A DNA stretch of 64,000 bases. Source: Terriglobales bacterium (lineage in GTDB: Bacteria > Acidobacteriota > Terriglobia > Terriglobales > Acidobacteriaceae). The stretch covers positions 124,001 to 188,000 of the forward strand of contig JAOAPE010000003.1 in the NCBI GenBank assembly GCA_025462725.1, read 5' to 3'. A program made the position numbers and the translations under genes. Positions 35,439 through 43,736 of this stretch are shown here, piece after piece; within the stretch, counting starts at the first letter, position 1, and every line of letters begins with the position of its first letter. The notes beneath the pieces are model-generated. The model was not told where the DNA came from. It did no database searches and saw nothing but the letters and a program-made list of their open reading frames with translations.

Positions 35439-36721
35439 AGCGCAGACGCAAATCCAATTCGACTGCCCGTCCGATCCGCAAGGGTCCGCGCGCCAGGCGT
35501 AAAAACGCAGGCTTCGGGGATCTGTTTGAATTCCACGGATCCTACAACAAGAAGTCTGACGCAGTTGTGAAGGAAGCAGCGACAGCCGGATCCTTTATCA
35601 AATTCACGCCGGCCAATGGCGGGAAGTTTTTAGTATTGACTCGCAGAAAGAAGAACATCGAATTCGGCGAGTTCGAAAAGGGAGTGTTTCACCCCTGGAC
35701 CATGCGGCCGATCACGTCACAAAAGCCGGCGAAGCTAGGCAAGCGCAAGAGCCCAAGCCGTCGCCCGTTCAAAACTAGTCGCAAGACAAACGGGCTATTC
35801 GGCAAGGCACTACGCGCTGCCGGTAAGTTAGGAATGAAAGGCGCGAAAGCAACACTGCGCGCCATGAAACAGGATGCGCGCGTTGGACGGGCAAAGATAT
35901 CGAATGACGATCCCACGCCTGGATCCAAAGCCTGGTACGAGAAAACGCGCAAACAGCTGCCAACAAAACGCGCTGCCGGCGCGAAACATCCAATGACGAA
36001 ATCGGAATTCGATGTTTTCTACGAGAACGCCCGTGGGCGCGGATGGAATCCACGGAAGAAGAACGCAAATTCCGCGCGCAAACACTGTGAAATGTGCGGA
36101 AGCACGAATGCTGTAAAGCCTGGCACTGGGATTCGCGGTCAACAGTTGAACATGTGCCGACTATGTCGCGCTGGCGTGAAAGCGTACCTCGCAGATAAAG
36201 GCGTAAAGAAGAATCCCGCAGGCAGTAAGCGCAAGCGCAACGGATCCCTGCAGGACGCTGCCAAACTCTATGAAGATTTTCACGGCAAGACGGCAACGAA
36301 GATCACGGAGTACCTGGGCGCGATCGTTGGAGAAAACAACTTTGCCCAACTTGGACAGCTGGTGAAGCTGATCATTGATTCGCAGTATGAGATCGAGTTC
36401 CCCGAGCGCGGACGCGACAAGGTTATCCTGGCGTCGAACCCGAAGGGCGATCAGCTGTACATCATTGGCGGGGACCAGAATGTGGATTCGCTTTTGAAAC
36501 CAGGCGAAGCAAAGAGCGATAAGTTAGTGGACCTGGGCGAGCTCACAAACATCGAATATTTCACGCGCAAGAAGTTTGACAGCTTCCAGCCGGTGACATA
36601 CGTGCATGAACTGGGCGAAGAAACCGGAGTGCGTCCGCGGTTGAAATACGATCCGATAAACAAGCAGCTGCACATCGCTGGCGGAGCGTACAAAGTAAAA
36701 CCCGAAGGGATCGTTAACTAA
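35435..36721 (+). CDS. 428-aa basic protein with zinc site and C-terminal alpha/beta domain
   Basis: N-terminal very basic leader ending in NAGFGDLFEF, a second basic helical block (about 95-170), a CEMCGSTNAV...CRLC zinc site (about 212-240) and a C-terminal domain from LYEDFHGKTATKI to LHIAGGAYKVKPEGIV. The ends of this domain resemble a module seen in other virus and mobile-element proteins that I cannot name. Probably a virion DNA-binding or core protein. Confidence 0.65.
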   Translation: MKRRRKSNSTARPIRKGPRARRKNAGFGDLFEFHGSYNKKSDAVVKEAATAGSFIKFTPANGGKFLVLTRRKKNIEFGEFEKGVFHPWTMRPITSQKPAKLGKRKSPSRRPFKTSRKTNGLFGKALRAAGKLGMKGAKATLRAMKQDARVGRAKISNDDPTPGSKAWYEKTRKQLPTKRAAGAKHPMTKSEFDVFYENARGRGWNPRKKNANSARKHCEMCGSTNAVKPGTGIRGQQLNMCRLCRAGVKAYLADKGVKKNPAGSKRKRNGSLQDAAKLYEDFHGKTATKITEYLGAIVGENNFAQLGQLVKLIIDSQYEIEFPERGRDKVILASNPKGDQLYIIGGDQNVDSLLKPGEAKSDKLVDLGELTNIEYFTRKKFDSFQPVTYVHELGEETGVRPRLKYDPINKQLHIAGGAYKVKPEGIVN

Positions 36722-37590
36722 TGGGCTCAACAGCAACAGCACGACGCAGGACGACGCAACGACGCAGACCGGAAGTTGCGATCGCGGGCACATCCACGCA
36801 ACTGCGCGATTTCCTTAATGCCCTGGATAGCAGCGTGCGCACCGGACGGTACGAGATCCTGGGCAGAGTGGCAGTCATGCAGACTGATCGAGGAAGTATC
36901 GAATATCGCGGGACCGGTCCCATGCTGGCAAAACAGCTTGACGACGATGGCAACGCCACCGGCCAGCTGCTCTGCTTGAATGAATGGCCTGGCGCGCTGC
37001 CAGATCTGCGCGATTCGATCGGCAAGCCCTGCAGCTCGTGCCTGGCGACGTGTGACGAATGCGAAGCAGGAAAGCGTCCCTGCATTAACTGTGGCGGAAA
37101 CGGCAAAACGTTTATCAAGCGGATCGAGTGCCCAGACTGCGCAGCAAAGATTGGGCGCTTTGATATCAACTGCGAAACCTGCAGGGGATCTGGCGCAGTG
37201 GTGGATCCACAGGACTGCAAAGCCTGCGAAGGATCCGGCAAGATCGCCTGCACACTTTGCCTGGGAACCGGCAAGATGAGCACCGGCAAAAAAGATGGCA
37301 GCACGGAGCGAGGCGCCACCGAATGCGAAGCGTGCGAAGGCAATAAACGGGAAGCGACAATGAAGCCACAACCCTTCATTAATTTTCTGCACGGCCGGCT
37401 AGAGAACATGCCGGCGTTGGGCCCCATCCGGAAGATGGTTTTGCAGAATGCTACGCCGGATCCGGACAAGCTGATGCTGGTGATCGACGTGATGCCCGAC
37501 GTGGAAGGCAATCTGACGGTGATGCTGCTGAAAGATGTAAAGGCAGGATCGCCCATGTATCTGTACGGCGGACGCGTTCAAGTAGCGTAG
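36721..37590 (+). CDS. protein with DnaJ-type CxxCxGxG zinc repeats
   Basis: 289 aa. Residues about 100-212 hold at least six CxxC motifs in DnaJ style (CINCGGNGKT, CETCRGSGAV, CKACEGSGKI, CTLCLGTGKM). No J domain is present. Flanking N- and C-terminal parts are unrecognised. A chaperone-like role in assembly is possible. It starts on the base where the previous gene stops. Confidence 0.7.
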   Translation: MGSTATARRRTTQRRRPEVAIAGTSTQLRDFLNALDSSVRTGRYEILGRVAVMQTDRGSIEYRGTGPMLAKQLDDDGNATGQLLCLNEWPGALPDLRDSIGKPCSSCLATCDECEAGKRPCINCGGNGKTFIKRIECPDCAAKIGRFDINCETCRGSGAVVDPQDCKACEGSGKIACTLCLGTGKMSTGKKDGSTERGATECEACEGNKREATMKPQPFINFLHGRLENMPALGPIRKMVLQNATPDPDKLMLVIDVMPDVEGNLTVMLLKDVKAGSPMYLYGGRVQVA

Positions 37591-37620
37591 CGTCCGCAAG
37601 TAGCCGAAGTTAAAAACTCT

Positions 37621-37668
37621 ATCCCTGCAGTGAGCGCTGAAACGCGCAACTGGCAGGGATTTTGTTTT
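37621..37668 (+). terminator. hairpin with T-rich tail in late operon
   Basis: ATCCCTGC (37621-37628) pairs with GCAGGGAT (37653-37660), followed by TTTGTTTT. It would end or attenuate transcription before the 258-aa gene. The ribosome binding site GGAGG follows directly. Confidence 0.6.
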
Positions 37669-37682
37669 GGAGGAAGAAAGCA

Positions 37683-38459
37683 ATGCCGATCATCCGAAGG
37701 TTGCGAGTGGTGAATCCCCGCAAAAAGAAGTCGCGCAAGTCGCGCGCAAGAGTTTCTGTTCGCAGAGTTGCGAGCAAACGGCGTCCCGCGGTCAAGCGGC
37801 GCCGGCACAGATCAAATCCAATCGGAGAGGGGGTGCTAACACTTATGAGTAATCCGCGCAAGAAGCGCCGGAATGGACGACGTCGCAAGAAGAGTAATCC
37901 TGTTGCGTTCGTTCCCAAACGCCGGCGCAACAGTAGCAAATCGACGCGGTCCTTCCGACGCAGTAGCAGACGGCGCAATCCGTCTGTAGGCGGAATGGAC
38001 ATCACCATGCTGGCTAAATTGGCAGCAGGCGCGTTCATCGGCGGAATCGCAACCCGTGGACTCACGCAGCAGGTACTTGGAGACAAGAACACCGGCTACA
38101 TGGGCTACGGCGCCAACGCGATCGCAGCAATCCTGTTGGGATACGGAGCAAACAAGTTGGGCGCTCCCCCGGCAGTAGCTTCGGGCGTAGTGGCAGGCGG
38201 TTTCTCTGCTCTGATCCAGCGCATCTGGTCCGAGAAGGTCAGTCAAACATCCCCGGCAGCAATGGCGGGACTGGGCGACATCGACTATTCCGCAAACGGC
38301 CTGGGCGATTACGTAGCGAGTGGGTTCCCGCTTCCGAGCGTCAGTCAGCAACAGGGCAACTATCAAGTTGTCCCGGTTGGTGGCGGTTCGATTCCAACGG
38401 GCACCGATATCACACCCGCTGCGGGCGCCAACAGTCGCTTTGCCAATCGCTACGCTTAA
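37683..38459 (+). CDS. very basic protein with Gly/Ala-rich membrane segment
   Basis: 258 aa from ATG 37683. The first 100 residues are strongly basic, with repeated NPRKK and RRRNP-type units. The middle is a Gly/Ala-rich hydrophobic stretch (LAAGAFIGGIATRG and ANAIAAILLGYGANKLG). The C-terminal part includes AGLGDIDYSANGLGDYVAS. It could link genome and inner membrane. No family name. Confidence 0.65.
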   Translation: MPIIRRLRVVNPRKKKSRKSRARVSVRRVASKRRPAVKRRRHRSNPIGEGVLTLMSNPRKKRRNGRRRKKSNPVAFVPKRRRNSSKSTRSFRRSSRRRNPSVGGMDITMLAKLAAGAFIGGIATRGLTQQVLGDKNTGYMGYGANAIAAILLGYGANKLGAPPAVASGVVAGGFSALIQRIWSEKVSQTSPAAMAGLGDIDYSANGLGDYVASGFPLPSVSQQQGNYQVVPVGGGSIPTGTDITPAAGANSRFANRYA

Positions 38460-38497
38460 AAAGCGGGCGACGGACTGAAACGAGTTTTCTTTTAACA

Positions 38498-38532
38498 GCC
38501 TGCCGGATTGAAGGCAATTGTCGCCGGCAGGC
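38498..38532. promoter_or_regulatory. intergenic hairpin before capsid candidate
   Basis: GCCTGCCGG and CCGGCAGGC form a perfect 9-bp stem with a 17-base loop. A second inverted pair CTCACC/GGTGAG (38541-38558) covers the strong GGGGGTGAG ribosome site. Possible processing or translational control. Confidence 0.55.
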
Positions 38533-38564
38533 ATAGCAGCCTCACCAAAAGGGGGTGAGTTGAT

Positions 38565-39266
38565 ATGAGGAACAAAATTGTTGCACCCGATGTCGAACGG
38601 TTTAACCCGGCAGTCATCAACGGTGCAATGAAGAACGCGAAACGCCTCGGCTTTAACAGTTACGGCCGTGGTTTCAAGAACCCGATCATTGCGAACATCC
38701 AGGACGTCCTGAACCAGCCGGTTTATGACTCCTTCACTGTCGCAGCGAACACGGCCTTCCCAAAGACCACGCTGTTCCAAAGCCCGATCAGCGGCACGCG
38801 CACTTTGGCACAAACCAACATGCAGCTCGCCGGTCAATTACCGGCTCCGCAGCGCTTGGTTGTAAGAGCGATCAAACTGATCGTTGCCAATAACACGACA
38901 CTCACGGATCTGGTGAACATCCTGGAAAACGTGAGCGTGGTTTTCACCGTGGGCAAAAAGCCATGGTTCGAAGGCCCCGCGATCCTACTTACGGCAGGAT
39001 GTGGCGCGCAGATGGTTTCCGCTGCCCAGGTGGGCACGGCACCAGCTGGCACGGCAGTCGCGTTCTCGACCAGCAACGGATCTGTCGATCAGCGTGCAGC
39101 ATTCACGCTTTCACAGCCCGTTGTCATCGAAGCAGGCGAAACGTTCTCTGTGACGCTACAAGCTGAAACCGGCTTTAGCACCCAGGCGAACACAACCAAC
39201 CCGCCCGGCGTCGGCACAACCGTCCGCGTTGTATTGGATGGCGAGCTGTATCGAGGCGTGCAGTAA
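38565..39266 (+). CDS. candidate major capsid protein (jelly-roll-like)
   Basis: 233 aa, almost all beta after residue 45, with no membrane helix. It carries TNMQLAGQLPAPQRLVVRAI, an FTVGKKPWFEGP turn and a long closing set of strands. The very strong ribosome site (AAAGGGGGTGAG) and isolated position between hairpins suggest high expression. The size and beta content suit a single jelly-roll capsid protein of a tailless virus. I recognise no HK97 features. Structure prediction would decide. Confidence 0.5.
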   Translation: MRNKIVAPDVERFNPAVINGAMKNAKRLGFNSYGRGFKNPIIANIQDVLNQPVYDSFTVAANTAFPKTTLFQSPISGTRTLAQTNMQLAGQLPAPQRLVVRAIKLIVANNTTLTDLVNILENVSVVFTVGKKPWFEGPAILLTAGCGAQMVSAAQVGTAPAGTAVAFSTSNGSVDQRAAFTLSQPVVIEAGETFSVTLQAETGFSTQANTTNPPGVGTTVRVVLDGELYRGVQ

Positions 39267-39281
39267 AAAGCGGGCATTATG

Positions 39282-39301
39282 GCGCGCCCGCAAGGGCGCG
39301 C
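39282..39301. promoter_or_regulatory. strong GC hairpin after capsid candidate
   Basis: GCGCGCCC/GGGCGCGC with a GCAA tetraloop. There is no T tract, so it probably stabilises a 3' end rather than terminating. Confidence 0.5.
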
Positions 39302-39383
39302 TGCCCACTTAGTAACCAGGCTCCAAAACTCATCCCCAAGAAATTGCGCGGAGATCCCGCGAGGAAAAGTGGGGAAACCCTGA

Positions 39384-39830
39384 ATGCAACAGTCATGCAG
39401 CATGTGCGGTGGAAACAAAGCAGTCCAGGTGGGCAGCTCGTTGCAAAAGTGCCCAGTGTGCGAAGGCACCGGCAAAGAGATCCAGCCCGGACTCTATTAC
39501 TGCTACGGCATCGACATTGTGCTGACGGCACTGCAGGCACTGTCTAACCAGTCCGTTCAGATCCTGGACAAGCCCTTTAAGTGGATGTGGGCTGTCGCGC
39601 AAAGCACTGGCACGTTCACTTCGCAAGTGGTGGACGGCAATGCCAAGCGCCCGTTCTCAAATCAGCAGATCCACAGCGCGAATGCTTGGGGTACGGCGCA
39701 GAATCCGTTTCCCCTGGTGCAGCCGTATGTGTTCGGCGTCCGCGGGCAGATCCAGGTGAACATCACGGATCTCAGCAATGCCAACAATACGGTGCGATTG
39801 ACGTTCATCGGAGTTGAGCTCGACGCATAA
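39384..39830 (+). CDS. zinc-finger plus beta-barrel structural protein
   Basis: 148 aa. Residues 5-29 form a DnaJ-like zinc unit (CSMCGG...CPVCEGTGKE). The remaining beta-rich domain aligns with the whole C-terminal half of the gene at 41221: QQIHS/HQLHS, NPF/RPF, PYVFG/TYLFQ, DLSNA/NLSQA and a closing G-x-x-L. Likely minor capsid or vertex proteins. Confidence 0.55.
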   Translation: MQQSCSMCGGNKAVQVGSSLQKCPVCEGTGKEIQPGLYYCYGIDIVLTALQALSNQSVQILDKPFKWMWAVAQSTGTFTSQVVDGNAKRPFSNQQIHSANAWGTAQNPFPLVQPYVFGVRGQIQVNITDLSNANNTVRLTFIGVELDA

Positions 39831-39853
39831 GCGTTAGCTCCCCCGGTGCATAG

Positions 39854-39877
39854 GCCGGCAGTTAAACGACTGCCGGC
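39854..39877. promoter_or_regulatory. GCCGGCAGT hairpin
   Basis: GCCGGCAGT and ACTGCCGGC with a 6-base loop. The same stem core recurs at 41183. It separates structural genes. Confidence 0.55.
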
Positions 39878-39904
39878 AGCTATTTCGATTGTGGAAGGTG
39901 AACG

Positions 39905-40324
39905 ATGACAGCAACGCAGATCCTATATGTGGCGTTTGTCCTGGGCAGCTTGCTATTCAGCATTGTCCTGGCAAACAAGGTGCTAGGACAAAAGCGCTTT
40001 CCATCGCTAGGCGCGTATGTCAGGTTTTATGGCATCGCGCTGCTCTGTCGATTTGCATTCGAACTGATCGGCTATTCCGTCCTGCTGTCCTACCCGCAAG
40101 CAGTGCCGAGCGTACTTGCGTGGATCGGTATCAGCTTCCCGACAGACTTCTTTCTGGATCCGCGCATTGCGTTCATCGTCGGATTCATCGCAGATGTGGT
40201 CCTGGGCAAACTGCTATCGCTTGCCCCTGACAAATGGAAGTGGTTGACCAAATGGATCCCTGAATCCCCCGCGGGCGAGCCTGACGAAAACGCGCAGGCA
40301 GCTGCAGCGGGATCCGGGAAATAG
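39905..40324 (+). CDS. 139-aa polytopic membrane protein
   Basis: Three or four hydrophobic helices (ILYVAFVLGSLLFSIVLA, YGIALLCRFAFELIGYSVLL, AFIVGFIADVVLG) and an Ala/Gly-rich tail. Possible virion membrane or holin-like protein. Confidence 0.65.
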   Translation: MTATQILYVAFVLGSLLFSIVLANKVLGQKRFPSLGAYVRFYGIALLCRFAFELIGYSVLLSYPQAVPSVLAWIGISFPTDFFLDPRIAFIVGFIADVVLGKLLSLAPDKWKWLTKWIPESPAGEPDENAQAAAAGSGK

Positions 40325-40334
40325 AAAGGAACAA

Positions 40335-40730
40335 ATGAAACACAAAAACTCATTCCGCTTTGTCGCAGTCCTGATCATGCTGGCAGCGTTGGTTGCCGGC
40401 TGCTCTGATTTTGAGCGCAGCGCGTTCAAGACAATATCTGCAGCAAAATCTGTGATCGACACAGCCAGCGAGGATTACAACGCCGGCCGAATCGAAAAGA
40501 GCAAGGCCAACTTTGACCTGCTGACGAAAGCGCAGCACGTAAAGGACACAGCAGCGCAAGCCCTGCTCGCCTACCACGATGCCAAAGTAAGCGCCGATGC
40601 CGAATTAAAGGCTGGCGTCTATGCGCCCACTACACAGCAGAAGGTAAGCGCAACGCTGGCAGCAGCACAGGCGGCGCTGGCGGATGTATCGCCACTCGTG
40701 GCACAGCTGCGCAAACTCAGTAAAAAGTGA
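40335..40730 (+). CDS. 131-aa lipoprotein
   Basis: Signal peptide with lipobox LVAGC (Cys23), then a fully helical coiled domain. It resembles small periplasmic lipoproteins in plan only. A spanin-type or envelope-anchored assembly role is possible. Confidence 0.7.
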   Translation: MKHKNSFRFVAVLIMLAALVAGCSDFERSAFKTISAAKSVIDTASEDYNAGRIEKSKANFDLLTKAQHVKDTAAQALLAYHDAKVSADAELKAGVYAPTTQQKVSATLAAAQAALADVSPLVAQLRKLSKK

Positions 40731-40794
40731 ATTCCGGCCGAGTATCAAGTACCAAACCGCTACGGCGGATATCGCGATCGCGAAAGGAAACAAG

Positions 40795-41172
40795 ATGGCA
40801 CCAGTTCACACAGGACAAGGCGTTAACGAAGACGCAGTAGAAGCAGCAGCCACTGACAGCGCGCTAGAGAGCGCGAAGGCAGCAGCTGCAGATGCGCCTG
40901 GACCAGCGCAGCCGGAAGCAGGAACGCGCATTATCAGTTCCGTTGACAGCGGAACCAAGCACGTCAAAGTGATCATTGAGGACGCAGCTGCGATCGGCGA
41001 GCTCGTAGCCGGCGCCACCGGACACGAGGAACTGGCGAAGGCGATCGAGCTGATCGCAAAGTATGCCGGCGCAGCGATGCAGGGCGCAGAAGATGCAAGC
41101 GTGATCGTGATCGATCGCAACAGCATCCTTGCGTTGCTTAAGAACGTGAAACTGGATCCGCCAACCAGCTAA
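40795..41172 (+). CDS. uncharacterised 125-aa protein
   Basis: ATG 40795 after GAAAGGAAACAAG. Ala-rich acidic N-terminus, then a helical domain (KVIIEDAAAIGELVAGATGH). No family recognised. Confidence 0.6.
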   Translation: MAPVHTGQGVNEDAVEAAATDSALESAKAAAADAPGPAQPEAGTRIISSVDSGTKHVKVIIEDAAAIGELVAGATGHEELAKAIELIAKYAGAAMQGAEDASVIVIDRNSILALLKNVKLDPPTS

Positions 41173-41182
41173 GAGGAGATAC

Positions 41183-41208
41183 GCCGGCAGCAACTGATCG
41201 CTGCCGGC
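41183..41208. promoter_or_regulatory. GCCGGCAGC hairpin
   Basis: GCCGGCAGC/GCTGCCGGC with an 8-base loop, 12 bp before the next start. Same core as 39854-39877. Confidence 0.55.
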
Positions 41209-41220
41209 TATTTAACAACT

Positions 41221-41667
41221 ATGGATCCACAGACAACGCCATTCATGCCCAATCGCAAGACGCTGACGAGTTTCTTTCGTCCGCGCCCAGTGCAGCTCCC
41301 CCCAGGAGTACCACGGATGATTGTATTTCCGTTCCTGGCATTGACTGCGCTGCAGACAGACGAAGTCTCATGGCCGTTTGATGGCGACTTTGTTTTGTGG
41401 GCTATCACTGGCAACTACGTCAACGCCAGTGACAACCTGGGATTCAAAGTGCAGCTGACGCACACACATCAGGGCAAGACGCGGCCCATGTTCAACAAGC
41501 ACCAGCTGCATTCAAATGTCCTGGGCAGCGGCCAGCGTCCGTTTTTGATGCGCGAAACCTACCTGTTTCAGCAGGGCGACAGCCTGTTAGTAGAAGTAAA
41601 AAACCTTTCGCAAGCAGCAACGACGTCGCGCTGCGAAGTTGTTTTGTGCGGTACGCAGTTGGAGTAG
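41221..41667 (+). CDS. beta-barrel structural protein, paralog of 39384
   Basis: 148 aa, beta-rich, with no Cys finger. FVLWAITGNYVNASDNLGFK, HQLHSNVLGSGQRPF and NLSQAATTSRCEVVLCGTQL define the domain shared with the protein at 39384. A Pro-rich N-terminal arm (VQLPPGVPRM) could tie subunits together. Confidence 0.55.
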   Translation: MDPQTTPFMPNRKTLTSFFRPRPVQLPPGVPRMIVFPFLALTALQTDEVSWPFDGDFVLWAITGNYVNASDNLGFKVQLTHTHQGKTRPMFNKHQLHSNVLGSGQRPFLMRETYLFQQGDSLLVEVKNLSQAATTSRCEVVLCGTQLE

Positions 41668-41682
41668 GTCCGGAGACTCAGG

Positions 41683-42063
41683 ATGTTTGCACTCAAAAAC
41701 GGAGTGAAAGACGAGGGCGTTCATCGCGAGATCTGGTACGCGATCGGCATTGCCGAAGCTGTTTATGCAGAATTCGGCGCGATGCTGGTGGTGACTTCGC
41801 TGACAGACGGGACTCACAAAAATGGCAGCTTGCATCCGTCCGGCAGAGCAGTGGATTTTCGCGTTAAGAATTTGAGCGACAAAGAGCGCATGGACGCGTT
41901 CGAACGGATCAAAGCCAAACTTGAACCTTTAGGTTTTGACGTTGTGCCCGAGGGTGGAGTTGCGGGAGCAGCAGACGCAAACACTGCTTTGACCACCGGC
42001 GCGCACATCCACGTTGAGCACGATCCAAAGCAAGGCGAATCGTTTATCAATTTCACAGCGTAA
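41683..42063 (+). CDS. M15-type peptidoglycan peptidase (endolysin or entry enzyme)
   Basis: 126 aa. The M15 zinc motif SxHxxGxAxD is complete in SLHPSGRAVDF (His51, Asp58), and HIHVEHD (His108 or His110, Glu112) supplies the third ligand and base. No signal peptide. It would cleave peptide cross-bridges in the cell wall for lysis or entry. Confidence 0.85.
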   Translation: MFALKNGVKDEGVHREIWYAIGIAEAVYAEFGAMLVVTSLTDGTHKNGSLHPSGRAVDFRVKNLSDKERMDAFERIKAKLEPLGFDVVPEGGVAGAADANTALTTGAHIHVEHDPKQGESFINFTA

Positions 42064-42067
42064 CCTT

Positions 42068-42556
42068 ATGGACAAATTTCAAGCAGCAATTCTCAACAAG
42101 AAGCAACAGCAGCTGGCGCGATACACGTCGCCGGCGTGGACGGAGCTGAATGGATCTCTCCCGCCGACGTCAGGCCGGCCATTCATTGTGACGCCTGCTC
42201 CCTTCCCTGCTTATCCCGCGCCCGGAGCTGCAGCAATCACAGTTATTTCCTACACCGTCCCGCGCGGAATGAATGCAGTGATCGCGTTCCTGGCGATCGT
42301 GCACGTTGGAGGCGGATTCGTTGACGGCACCGGCAACGTGATCTGGCGGGTGCTGGTGAACGGCGCCGGCGTCAAAGGACTCGAGGCGCTGCAGAGTCAG
42401 GTTGGAGCCTACAACAACCCCAATGTGGTGCAGCTTGTCCTGCAGGAAAACGATGTGATCGTTGTTACGGCCGAAGTGCCGGCAGCGATGGCTCCGATGG
42501 TTGGCACTACAGCAGCGCGATTCCACGGATTCACCGTCCCCGTAGTGAGGAACTGA
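42068..42556 (+). CDS. beta-sandwich structural protein
   Basis: 162 aa from ATG 42068. After a short helical N-terminus the protein is beta-rich: VPRGMNAVIAFLAIVHVGGG, IWRVLVNGAGVKG, VVQLVLQENDVIVVTAEVPA. Plan and size suit a capsid, penton or spike-base domain. No direct similarity to the paralogs is obvious. Confidence 0.55.
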   Translation: MDKFQAAILNKKQQQLARYTSPAWTELNGSLPPTSGRPFIVTPAPFPAYPAPGAAAITVISYTVPRGMNAVIAFLAIVHVGGGFVDGTGNVIWRVLVNGAGVKGLEALQSQVGAYNNPNVVQLVLQENDVIVVTAEVPAAMAPMVGTTAARFHGFTVPVVRN

Positions 42557-42557
42557 A

Positions 42558-43376
42558 ATGAAGAAGATCCTTTTACTGATTACGATCGTAATGATGTTCT
42601 GCAGCGCAGGCACTGCGCAGAGCGTGAGCATCGCCAGCACCTATAACGCTGTCGCATTTACAAATCAGGCAACGGCAGCGCCAACATTGGCGTTTCGAAA
42701 CATCAGCCAAAGCAGCCATTGGCTGACGTATTGCCCGAATGCAAACACCACAGCACTCGCGATCGAGTTGGAAGCTAGCCAGGACAATACGACATGGTAC
42801 GCGATCACTGCCCAGGGCGTGATTCCAGGACCGGGCTGCACTACGTTGCAAGCTGGCGGATATTATCCTTACGTCCGCGCGAATCTGATCAGCATCAGCG
42901 GCGCGAGCGCAGCAGTGTCAGCATATTACGGCGCCAGTATTTTTCCGATCGCAGCGGGAGGCGTAGGATCTCTCGGGCTGTCATCCGTTCCAGTCACTTA
43001 CGTTGGCACGGCGACAGGCGGAGTAGGCATAGCGTGCACGCAGGCATCGATTTTCAGCGGCCCGCTGGTTTTATACAACCTGATTGTGGACAATCCGTCG
43101 AACGCGACCATCTATGTCCTGATTGCTGATTCAGGAAATGGCAAGACTATTGCGCAATTTTCCGTTCCGACTGACAAGTTCCAACAGATTCAATTGCCGG
43201 CAATTGGCGTCCAAGTCACCGGAGACATCATCGCGGAAGCGTGCACTACTCGGGGACACTCCGGAGTGCCAAGCGCAGCGCCCTATTTAGCAGTGCAGTA
43301 CAAAGTAAATCCCCTGATCTCTAGCCAGGTGAGCAATGCCGGCACTGTCACCGGCACCACGCCTGGACGTCAATAA
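42558..43376 (+). CDS. Sec-exported beta-rich protein
   Basis: 272 aa. Signal peptide MKKILLLITIVMMFCSAGTAQ, then a Ser/Thr/Ala-rich beta protein with two apparent domains (about 40-130 and 145-250). Possible spike or adhesin component. It starts one base after the previous stop. Confidence 0.7.
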   Translation: MKKILLLITIVMMFCSAGTAQSVSIASTYNAVAFTNQATAAPTLAFRNISQSSHWLTYCPNANTTALAIELEASQDNTTWYAITAQGVIPGPGCTTLQAGGYYPYVRANLISISGASAAVSAYYGASIFPIAAGGVGSLGLSSVPVTYVGTATGGVGIACTQASIFSGPLVLYNLIVDNPSNATIYVLIADSGNGKTIAQFSVPTDKFQQIQLPAIGVQVTGDIIAEACTTRGHSGVPSAAPYLAVQYKVNPLISSQVSNAGTVTGTTPGRQ

Positions 43377-43392
43377 CGAAGGAACGATCACC

Positions 43393-43680
43393 ATGAACGC
43401 AGGCACAGCCAGAGCATTAGAGCCAGAGAACAAGGAGCAATCCTCAGACCTAATGGCAATGCTGCGCTCGATCGGTAAGAACCTGATCGCTGCTGCAGTC
43501 ATTGCCGGCTTTACTTGGTTCGTTGCGGTGAATCGCGTGTCTGCTGTCCAGGACAACAGGATTACTGCAGTAGAAAAAGCCCTAGAAACGAAAGCGTCAA
43601 AAGAGTCCGTCGATTCGATCAAAGAGCAGCTGAACAAAATGGACAACAAGATCGACAAGCTGCTGGACCAAAGAAAATAG
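43393..43680 (+). CDS. holin-like protein with TM and coiled coil
   Basis: 95 aa from ATG 43393. One membrane helix (LIAAAVIAGFTWFVAV) followed by a coiled coil (ITAVEKALETKASKESVDSI). The order is reversed relative to XhlA-type proteins. Holin or spanin-partner function is inferred from size and place. Confidence 0.5.
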   Translation: MNAGTARALEPENKEQSSDLMAMLRSIGKNLIAAAVIAGFTWFVAVNRVSAVQDNRITAVEKALETKASKESVDSIKEQLNKMDNKIDKLLDQRK

Positions 43681-43736
43681 CATTCGCAAAAACTCCGTCC
43701 CCAACGTAGTTCCTGCCAAACAAAAAGGTGGAGTGT

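Noticed and set aside
36714-37556. 280-codon minus-strand open frame
   Set aside because: Antisense of the CxxCxGxG protein; no motif and no ribosome site.
37836-38837. 333-codon minus-strand open frame across the basic protein and capsid candidate
   Set aside because: It is antisense to two well-supported plus-strand genes with good ribosome sites, and its translation is Cys/Arg-rich with no motif.
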